Shown here one piece after another: positions 21,440 to 32,463 of a DNA stretch of 64,000 nt (its first letter is position 1; every line of letters begins with the position of its first letter). Position numbers and translations under genes: made by a program. The notes beneath the pieces are model-generated. The model worked only from the letters and a program-made list of their open reading frames with translations. It searched no databases and was not told the DNA's origin. This DNA is from Epiperipatus broadwayi (taxonomy: Eukaryota > Onychophora > Udeonychophora > Euonychophora > Peripatidae): NCBI GenBank assembly GCA_028023455.1, contig JAQFVV010012489.1, positions 962,381 through 1,026,380 on the forward strand, in the 5' to 3' direction.

Positions 21440-24400
21440 GCAGAGTTTATTTCAGAAATTCTATTTAATTGACTATATTCAGATTGTTTTATTTAGTTTC
21501 TTCATTCTATAATGTGATCTGTAAACCATGCCACTACATGACATAGAATCTGACATATACTTGTAATAAGTTTAGATAATTTGATATAATTATGATTTCT
21601 ATGCAAGTATCTATTTTTTCTTCATATAAGTGATCCACATTAAATAAACTAGCTCTGTGATTATTTGCTGACAAATACATATCTATGACTTATTTATGCA
21701 CGCAGCTCTTTATTTAAAGAAATAACATTGTAAAATGATACTATTTTAAGGGAATATATTTTAAAAAATTCTCAAAACAAGTAGAAGAGATATTTATGTT
21801 ACATCACACATTGGAGGATACCATTACATAATGTACCTGAAGTATGCCAATATTTTAATATAATTGAAGAATTTTTAAATAAGTTCAAGATTTTTTTGCA
21901 GCATAGAGTGTCATTCAAAAGATAAAAGGCAAACTAAAATTAAATAAAACAGTAAGACAAAAAAAAATCAATATAGTTTGAGAAATAGTAAGTAATCATG
22001 TACGTTAGATTCTAGTTTATTAAAACTTTTTAATTTACTTTCCTTGTTTTAAAACAATGATTAATCAAGTACTATAAGAGATGCTGTTCTAATTTTATTA
22101 TGTCTTATATGTAAGATAAAGAATTAATCAATTTGTTATTATTAAAATTTCTCATTAAAAAAAAGAATTTCTTTAGTCAGTAAAGAATTGAGTTACTAAC
22201 ATATCTAGTCACTAAACCAGAGTCAGAATTATATGATTGTTTAAGCAGGTTCACTTTTATTCAAAAGTTTGGAATATTTTAAATTTTAGTGTTTTGGCTT
22301 GAAAAATAAAATGTAATTAAAGTCAATTACTAAATACATAATGGCCAATCTTAAGCTTACTTAAGATAGCATTAAAATAGTTATTTTTTGTTTTATCATA
22401 TAATATGTAAAATAAATATTAAGTGGTTTGTTATTAATAATATTATTAACTGGGATTTGGGGAAATATCACAAAAGTTAATAAAAGTTATTGGTATTAAA
22501 ATATATATTATTGATCTGAGCCAGATCTATATAAATGTTTGAATAGATTGTCTTGTGTGCAAAACCTTAGCGAGTTTTGAAATTTTGGCTGTTTAACTTA
22601 AGTAGTAAGATAAAGATTATTGCTAAAACATAATTACATTACTTTGCCAAAAACTAGCCTCGAGATAGAAATTTAAATGTGCTAGCATCTGGTAATAAAT
22701 GATTGCTTAAAAAGATTACTATAAATAACACTAAGTTAAAAGCCAATCTGGTTTGACATATATAAACTAAACATTTATTAAATTTGTTATTATTTATTGT
22801 TTTATATGCAGATAAGAAGAGATCCACATTCTGACAACAAATGGATGGCCTTCTCGTTGAATATGAGCTGTAAATTTAAACAAAAATCACAACTGCTTCA
22901 AATATTTCAGTTAAAGAAATTTCCCATTGTATTCAGATTTGAATTCCAAATCATGATCACATCAAATCTGCCTGTGAGATATTTACTTCTCAATATTAAT
23001 CCATAAATAAATACCTCACTGACAAATTATAAATATATTATAAACTGAAAGCTGGCTAGTTTGTTATTGTACCGTTTATTTATATATGATACAAAAATAT
23101 TGGCATTTGGTAAAAGCTTAAAAAAAAGTAAATTTAGATTTTTTTTTGATAGTATATTTTTTGTTAAAACGTACAATGAAAGTTAAAATTGTCGTTAGTA
23201 TTTTTTTTTAATCTAATTAAAAATAAAAGTAAAAATTGGAGAGAACAAAAGACACACAAATTACTAATCTAAATAAGCTAAAAGAAAAATATTTTAACTA
23301 ATTAAAGATGGCTGAAAGACATTACAAAGAAGAGAACTTTGTAATGTAAATTTTATAAAGAATGTACAAGATTATCAATATATATTTTTGACAAACAAAA
23401 GGTATGTGCAGAAGTCTGAAAACTGGACCTCGAATATAAAAAGGAAGAGGCCAGTTTGATCAACATCTTGTTTTGTCTGTTTCTCCTATGGTCAGTCCTG
23501 GATAACAAAAGAATATATCCAGGATCACCCTACACTGAAATAATTCTGCATGTTGGAGTGAACCAGAGCTTTTGCTGACATCGTTCCTCAAAATGGACAC
23601 CAGAAAAGCTTTCATGATCAAGCAGTAGAATATACCACAAGATCAACTTATAACTGATGGCCAAGCTCATTCTTCCACAAAAAAAACTATGCATAGTAAT
23701 CTACAATCTTCTTGCTAAACTTACCGGTAAGCTATGATTCATTATTCCCGATTATGACTAAATTGTCGACAAACCATTCTTAAAAATAAGCTTATAATAG
23801 GATCCTGATATAGACTTTAATTTTATTGTTCAAGAGACTCTTGTTTATCCAATAACTTTTAATTGTAAAACTGTTGTGTTTTTTATTAATTGATTCATGT
23901 TTGGATTAATGTGTGTATGTTCTCTCCAGTTTATTTAATTCATAATTTATCTTTAAATATTTTAAATTGTTAGAATAAAAATATTTATTTCTAATACCAA
24001 CTTTTCTTTGTATGTTATTAATAATAGTTATTAATGATTATTATTAAATTTATTAATATTAGTTAGTAAGATTTAGAAATATAATTTAACTTTGCCAATA
24101 TGTGTTGACTAAGCTCCAGGAATAATGATATTTAGAAAATAATTGTAGTTATGGTAAAATATAATACCGATTATTTTAAAAACATTTTTCTTTTTAATTT
24201 GCGAGACGTGATGCGACAGATTTCAGCAGATTCTTATATGACTCCTGGCGCCCTTATAAAAGAAATATAAAATTATTTCATTGATAGCATAAATTGTAAC
24301 AATTACTAGGTAGAGTTTATCAGGAAATATAGTTATGTTTTTAGAAATAGGAATGAAACTTTCTTCTTTTTGCATAACTTGATCAGCTCATGCATTATAT

Positions 24401-25590
24401 GTGTAAAAGAGACCTAGTCAGATGGGGAAACATTGTATTATGTATATACCAAATATTTTATCCCTATTTATAATTTATAGTTTTGCTGCCTAAAAGGCTA
24501 ATGCTCTTGGGAAAAGATGGAAAAGAAATCATTGTTGTTAATTCTATTTGTGCAACAGGTACTCTTGAATGGATGGCTTAGAATTGTTTGAAACATTGTT
24601 AAAATGGCAAACATAAAAACAATCATTCTTGATCATTAGCTGGACAATGTTTAAAATATCACCCTGGTCCAGTGAATGGAATTGTTGTGCTCAATATTCC
24701 ACTTAGGTGTTCAAGAAGCATATCCTCTTTACAGCAAGCTGATTGTAGAATTTATTAATTGTTATTGAAAGAGCTAAAAAACTATTCAGGATTTTATGTC
24801 TGTGCCCACTTTCAGTATCTCTTTTAAGCAAGAGATCTTTCAAAAAATTATTCAACATAAATATATTTTCTAAAAAAACTAAATAGGAAAAAGTTTTAAA
24901 ACACTTCACGTACTCTATATTTAACAGAAATCATTATTAGTTGCTTTCTTTTTTTTTTTTCTAAGAAATCGTTTTCATTAAAGTACACAATTTTTGTTTC
25001 TAAATTTCTGTCAATCTTTTGGCATTAAAAACTCCAAATGTTTATTTGCATTTTTATTATTATAAAAAAAAATTGATAGCAGTCATTATTGTTCGTTTTA
25101 TGTCAAGTTAGATTTACATTATTTTCTACAATTGAACTGAAATGTCATTTGTCATTTATATCTCATATCTCATTAAACTGCATAAACATCTGTCTTAAGA
25201 CTTTTTGAAAATATTTATTTCAAGATTTTGTCTGTTCATTTATTGAAAAACTACTTATATATTTATCGTTCAAAATAAAATTTATTTACACTATAAATGG
25301 AATACAGAACGTTATACAGAAATACTAATATATTTATAATACTATACATAAATACAGCGCTATAATTTATCATAAATTATGTTCAATAATCTATTGAGTG
25401 AAAAGTGAATTAATATAACAAATCCTATATTGTAACCCATTTTTGAAGAAAAAAAAGATATAAGGCATACAGGGTTATTGTTTTGAAGATTTATTTTTAC
25501 AACATAAAACAACATTAATCTGAAATTCCTGGTTTCCAGACTTTTCCAGATTTATGAATTTTTTGGTTTGAAGAATGGGACTTTTTTTTT
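21440..25590. other. Gene-poor AT-rich DNA with two less AT-rich patches
   Basis: No recognised gene. Two patches stand out by composition. At 22797-23006 a 69-residue frame opens just after a pyrimidine-rich stretch ending in CAG (22810), which could be a splice acceptor. At 23400-23770 there is a longer G/C-richer stretch with short broken frames. Neither matches a family I know. They could be exons of an unseen gene or pieces of an unrecognised transposon. The rest is simple A/T sequence. Confidence 0.4.
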
Positions 25591-25595
25591 TTCAA

Positions 25596-25667
25596 GCGTT
25601 GGTGGTCTAGCGGTTAGCAAAGCTACCTTCCAAGCAGCTGGCCCGGATTCGCTTCCCGGTCAACGCT
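25596..25667 (+). tRNA. tRNA-Gly(TCC)-like gene, probably a pseudogene
   Basis: The 72 bases fold as a tRNA: acceptor GCGTTGG with TCAACGC (one G-U), D-arm GGTCTAGCGGTTAGC, anticodon loop CTTCCAA with anticodon TCC (Gly), and T-arm CCGGA/TCCGG-like. Defects are visible: an A-C mismatch in the anticodon stem, an A-C mismatch closing the T stem, and the B box reads GATTCGCTTCC instead of GGTTCGANTCC. The discriminator is T. A recently decayed tRNA-Gly gene or tRNA-derived retropseudogene fits best; no repeat body follows, so it is not an obvious SINE. Confidence 0.7.
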
Positions 25668-26805
25668 CTGATATTTAAAAAAGTATAGGACTTTTACCTG
25701 CTCATTATTGATTCAAGCTTAGATAAGATTGAAAAATCGAGCAGTTTATTGCAATTAGACATTAATTTATAGATATTTTTTGAATCATTTTTTTTACTTT
25801 AATCTTTCTTGTAAAAGATTAAAGACCATCTTTAAAATTTTGCTTGGATAATAACACTTTTTGAATAATAGGTGTTCAGATTAATGATAGCCTATTTGTA
25901 GCAATCAGATTTACACACACATATATATAAAATTTGTACACGTAAACACACATATGCTTTACAAAATATGTAATGCTTAAAAGAAACAATACTTCCCGTT
26001 TAATGTTTAGCTTAATGCATTTTCAGAGCCGTGCATCATAATAATAGTTTTTTTTGTTGAGTCTAGAGATAACTTTATAACGGCTGCTATTATTATGCAA
26101 AATGCTCTGATTTACATATTCCAACAATTTAAAAGTCGGATGTGTTTGCTCTTTTAATTACTAATGTTATTGTTGTTCATAACATAGCATGCCTTTTTGA
26201 TTTTTCTTTTCCTGTCATCTCTTTTTATACTGATTACTTTAACCCTTTGTGGTTCAAATCAGTGTTCATGGTTCTCTTTCAATGTTTGAGAATACAGACA
26301 TTTGACCTTTTATTTAAGTATTTATGTTGTTTTATTCTTATTTTGATTTAAAATTCACCATAGCATACAGCAGCACATCCCAGACCATTGCATTGGATAG
26401 CTTGCACTATTTGTAAGAATTTTTTTTTCTCAATTGTGTCTTTGGAGTTATTAATTAATCTTAACAAGAGATTGGATGCAAAAAGAATAGTTATGATATA
26501 GTCCTCAGCACCAAAAATACATTATGCTCAAAATAAAAAAGGGAAGCGATGCTTATTTTAAACATTATATACTTTGTTCTGCACATATACATACATGTGC
26601 AAAGTTATGCATACATATATAAATATATATGTGGGTATGCATATTACAAAATAATTTTACCCCCCCCCAACTATTCTACACATATTAATTGTTGAATGTT
26701 TTTTAGAAAATTTGAAACTTTATTTAAACTTTTTAAATACATCCAACTATTAGTAATAGCAAATAGATTAATGTATAATATGATATTTGGAGTAGTTTTC
26801 CTACT
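25668..26805. other. AT-rich DNA, no gene seen
   Basis: Short hydrophobic frame at 26142-26351 without recognisable features; a C8 tract at 26662-26669; otherwise simple A/T sequence. Confidence 0.55.
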
Positions 26806-26808
26806 GTT

Positions 26809-27282
26809 GGCCTGATCCATGACAATAATAGCAAAGGAATCAAACCACTATGGCCTGCTCCATGACAATATTAGCAAAGGAATCAAACCACTATGGCCTG
26901 ATCCATGACAAAATTAGCAAAGGAATCAAATCACAATGGCCTGATCCATGACAATATTAGCAAAGGAATCAAACTGCAATGGCCTGATTCATGACAATAT
27001 TAGCAAAGGAATCAAACCACAACGACCTGATCCATGACAATATTAGCAAAGGAATCAAACCACAATGGCCTGATCCATGACAATATTAGCAAAGGAATCA
27101 AACCACAATGGCCTGATCTATGACAATATTAGCAAAGGAATCAAACCACAATGGCCTGATCCATGACAATATTAGCAAAGGAATCAAACCACAATGACCT
27201 GATCCATGACAATATTAGCAAAGGAATCAAACCACAATGGTCTTATTCATGACAATATTAGCAAAGGAGTCAAACCAGCAAT
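26809..27282. repeat. 43-bp minisatellite, about 11 copies
   Basis: Unit built from GGCCTGATCCATGACAATAT followed by TAGCAAAGGAATCAAACCAC and AAT. Copies are contiguous and differ by one to four bases (for example CTGCTCC, CAACGACC, GGTCTTATTC in the last). It has no open frame through the array. Confidence 0.95.
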
Positions 27283-27979
27283 GTTTAGATTTATCATTGT
27301 TGGATTTTAAGACAGTGCTTTAATGAATTTCTTATTCTACCAAAGACAACAGTCAGTAGAAATTTCATATACTTATCTATGAAAACCCTCCTAATTCCTT
27401 TACTTTTTTTCTTAAAGGCAAAGTTGATGAGAGATTTTCAAACATTAAGAGTTATTACAGTAAGCTGACTTATGGGATTGTTTGCTATTGTTTTGTGATC
27501 AGATTTATTTTTTGTGTGTGTGTTTTTTATTCCCCATCTGCTATTTTTGTCTTTTCCCAATCAAATATGTTTATTATCATAAGCATAGTATGTTAATTTA
27601 CACACCTGCTTTTGCATTTCTAATCAACATTTTGTGTTATTTTAATCACTTTTTCATGGAGTATGGTTAAAAGAACATGCACTGATTATTAGAAATGAAA
27701 AGAAGATATATCTCAAATAGCAAGCAAGTCGTGTATATACTAATGAACAGAAGTTTAATTGGGAAAATGCAAAAATGTTGGGTAGAGAGGAAAAAGCACA
27801 AAGAAGAACATTTAAAGAAGCTGCTCAAATAACAATAACAAAGAACTTCATAAGTTAAACTAATGTGATAACTCATAATGTTTAGAAACCACTCATTAAT
27901 CTTGTCCTTAAAAAAAGTGGAAAATCAGGATGCTCATAGATAAATATATAAAATTTACATTTACTGCTGCCTTTGATAC

Positions 27980-28051
27980 AGTAGTCTAGTTTGGTAAAGC
28001 ATTGCCTTAAATTTAATATTCGTGAATCTAAAGATCTCAGATTTAATTCCC
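27980..28051 (+). repeat. Possible tRNA-derived SINE head
   Basis: TAGTCTAGTTTGG resembles a Pol III A box, and CAGATTTAATTCC about 45 bases later resembles a weak B box; total length is tRNA-like. Pairing is poor. Low confidence. Confidence 0.3.
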
Positions 28052-28174
28052 TTGCTTTGTACTGTCACTGGTTAGAACAGCAACATCTGAAAAAGAGAGG
28101 AGAATAATACATTTAAAACATTCTATAAATACTATCTGTGTGTGATTACTATCATTTGAATGTATTTGAAAAGT

Positions 28175-28440
28175 TTAGATTGAACTCAGACTTTTACATG
28201 ACTCACAACTCTCAGTGCTATTTATATTGCTGACCCACCTGATCACACATATGTTGAAAATTACAACTTTCAGTGTCATCTTATATTGCGGACCCACCTA
28301 TCACACACACATTGAAAAAATAATTTTCAACATGTGTGTGATCAGATGGGTCAGAAATATACAATGGTACTGAGAGTGGTGGGTCATGTGAAAGTCTGAG
28401 TTTGAATCCCACATATATTACTTATATAACTGCAGGTGTT
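28175..28440. repeat. Fold-back of hammerhead repeat family 1 (post-ribozyme part)
   Basis: 28176-28310 is the minus-strand version, and 28322-28440 the plus-strand version, of the segment that follows the ribozyme in family 1: TTTTCAACATGTGTGTGATC, GGGTCAG, a tRNA-like stretch ending GAGTTTGAATCCC, and AAGCCTGTAC. The two face each other across 'attgaaaaaataattttcaa', immediately next to where the ribozyme should be. The ribozyme itself is absent. A short extra partial copy lies at about 28262-28310. Confidence 0.65.
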
Positions 28441-29190
28441 AAGCCTGTACAATGTATTGAAAAGTTTAGGTAATGTTTGAAATTTCTTCTTGTGGTTAAG
28501 ACCTGTAGAGGTCCCTAATATCACATTTTTACACACATATTCTTGAGGTTAAAGCCTTAGTAAATATAATTAATATTAGATTATGGAAATAATCTAACAT
28601 CTCGCAAACTTTCAGACAAATGACTGTGACTTTTTTGCAGTTTGAATCCAGCAAGTATTTTTAAGTCATTTTATAAATCAATGAAGTTTAGCCTTTGAAT
28701 CTCTCTATTACTTATAAATTTTCACTATTTTATTTATTACTCTTTTAAGTAGACAGTGCAATGTCTTCTTTTAATCATTCAACTATATTATGATGATCAT
28801 TATCATAGAACAAACAGATTTTTTAAAAAGTAAATTAAGAATAGATTGATTTGCAACCACAACACACATTTCAAAAGACTTTCATGTTTAAATAATGTGA
28901 TGTGTATAAAAATCCAAATATGAAAATTTTAACACAAATTAAATTGTCTTGAGTAGTTTTTGAAAAAATGAACATCGTAATCTCATAAGTAAACAAGTAC
29001 TCATACAGTACAGTATCCCATTTTTTGTATTCGTATATCTAATTGTGATACAAGTTGTAAGAAACAAATAGTATGATTTTTTAAAAATGTTTTCCGTCTT
29101 ACGAAAAATTTTATAGTAGTGAATTCATGATAAAAAAAGTCAGTAATTGCAAACTTCTTGAGTTTATTGAGCAAACACTATTATTTTCAA
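28441..29190. other. AT-rich DNA, no gene seen
   Basis: No open frame or recognised repeat. Confidence 0.55.
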
Positions 29191-29194
29191 TAAA

Positions 29195-29290
29195 ATATTG
29201 CATCCATCTTCTGGCATCCCTTGATTACTCTGGCTTGCAATGAGTGGCACTACTGTATGGAGACTTTTTTCCTGTTTTAATAACATTATT
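29195..29290 (+). repeat. Fragment of hammerhead repeat family 2
   Basis: CTTCTGGCATCCCTTGATTA, CTCTGGCTTGC and CCTGTTTTAA match the plus-strand part of family 2 at 37995-38062 in order and spacing. The ribozyme part is not present. Confidence 0.5.
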
Positions 29291-29854
29291 CATCAAGGAA
29301 TGAAAGTTTCTTTTTTTGATGTAGAATCAGAGAACTAATAAAATGGGAATATGACTTATTGATGCACCTAAAAATTTCAAAAATAGAAGATATCAAATTA
29401 AGCCTTACAGTAAACCCAATACTACATAGCTTGCTATTCCTTAATAATTTATTTGTTCAATTAGTTTTCCTTTCTCTTATGATAATGATCATACTTTGAA
29501 CAGGTGGTGATAATATTTTGACGATCTTTTGAGTAGTATAAACAAATTCAGATGAGCAATTTTGATCACATATTTATCCTACTTACATAGTTAGATTTGA
29601 ATTTAGTTATTTAGGGTTGTGAAGCTAAAACAAATCTTTGTAACTTTGTAAATGTAAAAGATGCAAGTTTTGATGAAATATATCAGAGATTTTAAATGAT
29701 GATTGTGATATTTAAGTTTAAAATTAATAGATCATTTTAAATATTTTACTTATTTTTTTTAAGTAGAAAGGAAGCTATTATATCTTGAATTACAACACAG
29801 ACTTCGGTATATTGATACATTTAAAAAGTTAAGAGATAAAATATTTCATCATAA

Positions 29855-30072
29855 ATAGTGTGCTATATAATGAGCATACTAATAGCTCTCAACAAGCTAT
29901 TCTGAATATCCCTATCCTCAGACCAATTTCTAGATCTGACTGTCATCAATGAAGTGCTAGCCTGAATGTCTTAGCACCTCAATGATGACAGCCAGAGCTA
30001 GAAATTGTTCTGTGGATAGGGTTATTCATAAAAGCTTGTTAAGAGCTATAAGCATGCTCATTATATAACATT
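29855..30072. repeat. Palindrome carrying two facing hammerhead-like motifs
   Basis: A ~218-bp near-perfect inverted repeat with its axis near 29966. Each arm contains a hammerhead-like sequence (minus 29911-29957; plus about 29973-30020): TGATGA with the first core base changed, a short stem II, GAAA, and in the left arm a GGTC triplet followed by TGAGG, which pairs with the upstream CTTCA of stem I. Its layout resembles family 2. Both copies have core changes, so activity is unlikely. Confidence 0.55.
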
Positions 30073-31571
30073 TGTAGTACAAGCTTATTAAATTAAGTCA
30101 TGTGATATATGACTTGATTTTATTGCAAGTAGTGTGCTATCTATTATATGGAAGTAAAGATATAAATTTCTATAGTATGATATAAAAATACTGAGATTTT
30201 TTATTTAAGAATGCTCCACAATATTTTCTCAATACAATAGCAAGATCATTAAAACTAATAAGCTTATTTTTTGGTGTTGTTATTGAATCTACAATTGCAA
30301 GAATACATTTTCATTTTATGGAGGATATGAAGTGAGTGATATGTAGTAAACTACCTAACAATTATTTAATGGTTAATATGATTACAATTAATGAGTAACA
30401 AAGATCCCATTCATATTAAAAAATTAATTTAAATTTAAAAAAGTCTGATAAAATTTACTTTCATTGATGAAAGAATATGGATAGCGATAGGAAACATTGG
30501 AGAATCCTTATTAGGCAAACTGATGAACTATTCTAGGAAAGAAATTGCAAATAATATTAAATTCTGCACAACAATAAATTAATAGAATAAAGGATCAGCA
30601 TATGATGCATTTGAATATAATTCTAAATTAGATTGACTGTACTGTTACAACAAAATTCATTTTTAATTTTTTTTTCAATGCCCCCCCCCTCTCTCTCTCT
30701 TTTGATGTTAGCATAACTTCTTTCATTTAAGAATACTTGATAATGAAGAAATGAATGAATGATGATAAACTTTATTTTTATTGATTAACAAAAATTTATA
30801 TACAAAATAAATAATACAACCGGAGATACAAAATATCATTATTAAATTAACATCTGCCAAATATCATTGTTAAATTAACATCTGTATGGGTACATTAAAT
30901 ATACATGTAACACATGATAAATAATTGCTTAATAAAATAATCAGGAGATCACTTGACATAAGAGTACCAAAGTTGGACACCAATTCTATTCAATTGACCA
31001 AACTGAGATTTTATTTTTTTTGCTTTCTTTGCAATGAAAATTAATCCATGACTTTCTGCCACTGAGCAAATCTTTACAAAAGCATAACATGCAATTGTAA
31101 TAATTTATTTATACTGATTTATTATGATTAACTAGATTTTATTATGTGACTGTAATGTCAATTGGTTGCACTAACCTTTTTTGTTTAATTTTTCCATATT
31201 TTATATAAGGATTTAAAAACATGAGTATGTTTAATTTGTACATATTTTACACTGCATTATGAATTACATATTCTGTATATGAAGAAAATATAAATAAGAA
31301 TAACCATTCAAATAATCTGTAAGTACGGTAATATTTCAACAGACTTTGCATCATACCCTAATGCTTTTTAACTGACAGTTCAACATTTTATTTTAATGTT
31401 AAAATCTTTACTGCATATTATGAATCAATAAATTGTACTTGATTGACTAGAAATACAAGTTTACATATCAAATACATTCTTAAAAATAATGTTTAAATTT
31501 TGCAAATAGGAAGAGTAACTTAGTGAATGATTATCTTATTGTTTTTTACTTATAAGACAAATACTTTATTA
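30073..31571. other. AT-rich DNA, minor repeats only
   Basis: No gene seen. A C9(TC)n tract lies at about 30681-30700. A ~29-bp direct duplication (AAATATCATTATTAAATTAA...) lies at about 30827-30884. Confidence 0.55.
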
Positions 31572-32125
31572 AGATGGCATGGAGAGTTGAGGATTTTGTG
31601 AAAGTCTGAGTTTGAATCACTTATATTATATTATATATGTGCAGGTGTGTATAAGCCTGTACAGTGTAATAATTTACATAAAACATAAGTGTGTTAAAGG
31701 TTTGCCCATCCCTCACATATATATGTAGATGGATTATTCTCCAGTACAACATGAGGGGTCAGAATGACAACCTTGGCACTGTCATGGGCTTTGAACATTC
31801 CATCATCAGACTTTCAATGAAATGGATGGCTGAAGAGTTGTGGGTTGAAGTAGTTTGATGCCTGTTCATTAAAGTATGAAGATTGGCTATCTTAATAAAA
31901 GCTGAGCACTGATTGTATATATGTGTGAGGATAGTAATCTGGAGAAACTGATGATTGCTGGTTTAGCATGAAATACATATATTTGTGAATATTTATCTTT
32001 TCAACATGTGTATGATCATGTGGGTCAGCAATATGAGATGGCATGGAGAATTGAGGGTTGTGTGAAAGTCTGAATTAGAATATCTTATATTACATTATAT
32101 ATGTGCAGTAAGCCTGTATTAATTT
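31572..32125 (+). mobile_element. Hammerhead repeat family 1, ~1.2 tandem units (464-bp period)
   Basis: The segment GATGGCATGGAGAGTTGAGG ... GTGAAAGTCTGAGTTTGAAT ... AAGCCTGTAC at 31573-31660 recurs at 32037-32120, 464 bp later. Between them lie the 'ccatcatcagactttcaatg' block (31800-31820), GCTGAGCACTGATTG and the ribozyme (31935-31995). The recurring segment is tRNA-like, with candidate A box (TGGCATGGAGAG) and B box (AGTTTGAATC). Non-coding. It starts and ends just after the tRNA-like part, so only one ribozyme is retained. Confidence 0.75.
31935..31995 (+). ncRNA. Type I hammerhead ribozyme motif, family 1 copy E
   Basis: Both core boxes are intact: CTGATGA and GAAA. Stem II is TGCT/AGCA with a GGTTT loop (closing T-T mismatch). 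Stem III is short (ATACATAT) before an AUA triplet. Stem I is reduced to AAA/TTT plus weaker outer pairs. Activity is uncertain because stem I is poor. Confidence 0.6.
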
Positions 32126-32358
32126 ATTGCTGATTAAAAAAAACAAATTAGCAAAATCTTTATTAAATGAACTTCCTTTATAAATCCTAAAGGAATTATT
32201 ATTAAACTATCATTTAAAATTATTAAAATATTACAAAAGTTTTATACTATGGTATTTCTGACTGATCATAATATTATTTTTAACCATTCATAACATTTCC
32301 TGGATATATTTTTTTAAAATTAACATTTCATTTAAAATTTAAGTGTAATCATCAATGA

Positions 32359-32463
32359 CCGTTGTTAGCTGAGAGGTCATCACAACCGCCTTGCAAGCAA
32401 GTAGTTGTTTGCAGATGGTTGTGGGTTCGCATCCCGGCCGATGCTATGACATATGAAAAAAAA
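32359..32463 (+). mobile_element. tRNA-derived SINE
   Basis: The 5' part is tRNA-like: TTAGCTGAGAGGTCA resembles an A box, GCCTTGCAAGC an anticodon-type arm, and GGGTTCGCATCCCGGC is a good B box. It ends GATGCTATGACATATG followed by a short A tract. Very similar to the SINE in the LINE at 16371-16480, which shows that it is mobile. About 105 bp with no long 3' body, so a partner LINE tail is not evident. Confidence 0.75.

Noticed and set aside
26809-27282. CRISPR-like array
   Set aside because: Units are contiguous 43-bp repeats without unique spacers, and the genome is eukaryotic.
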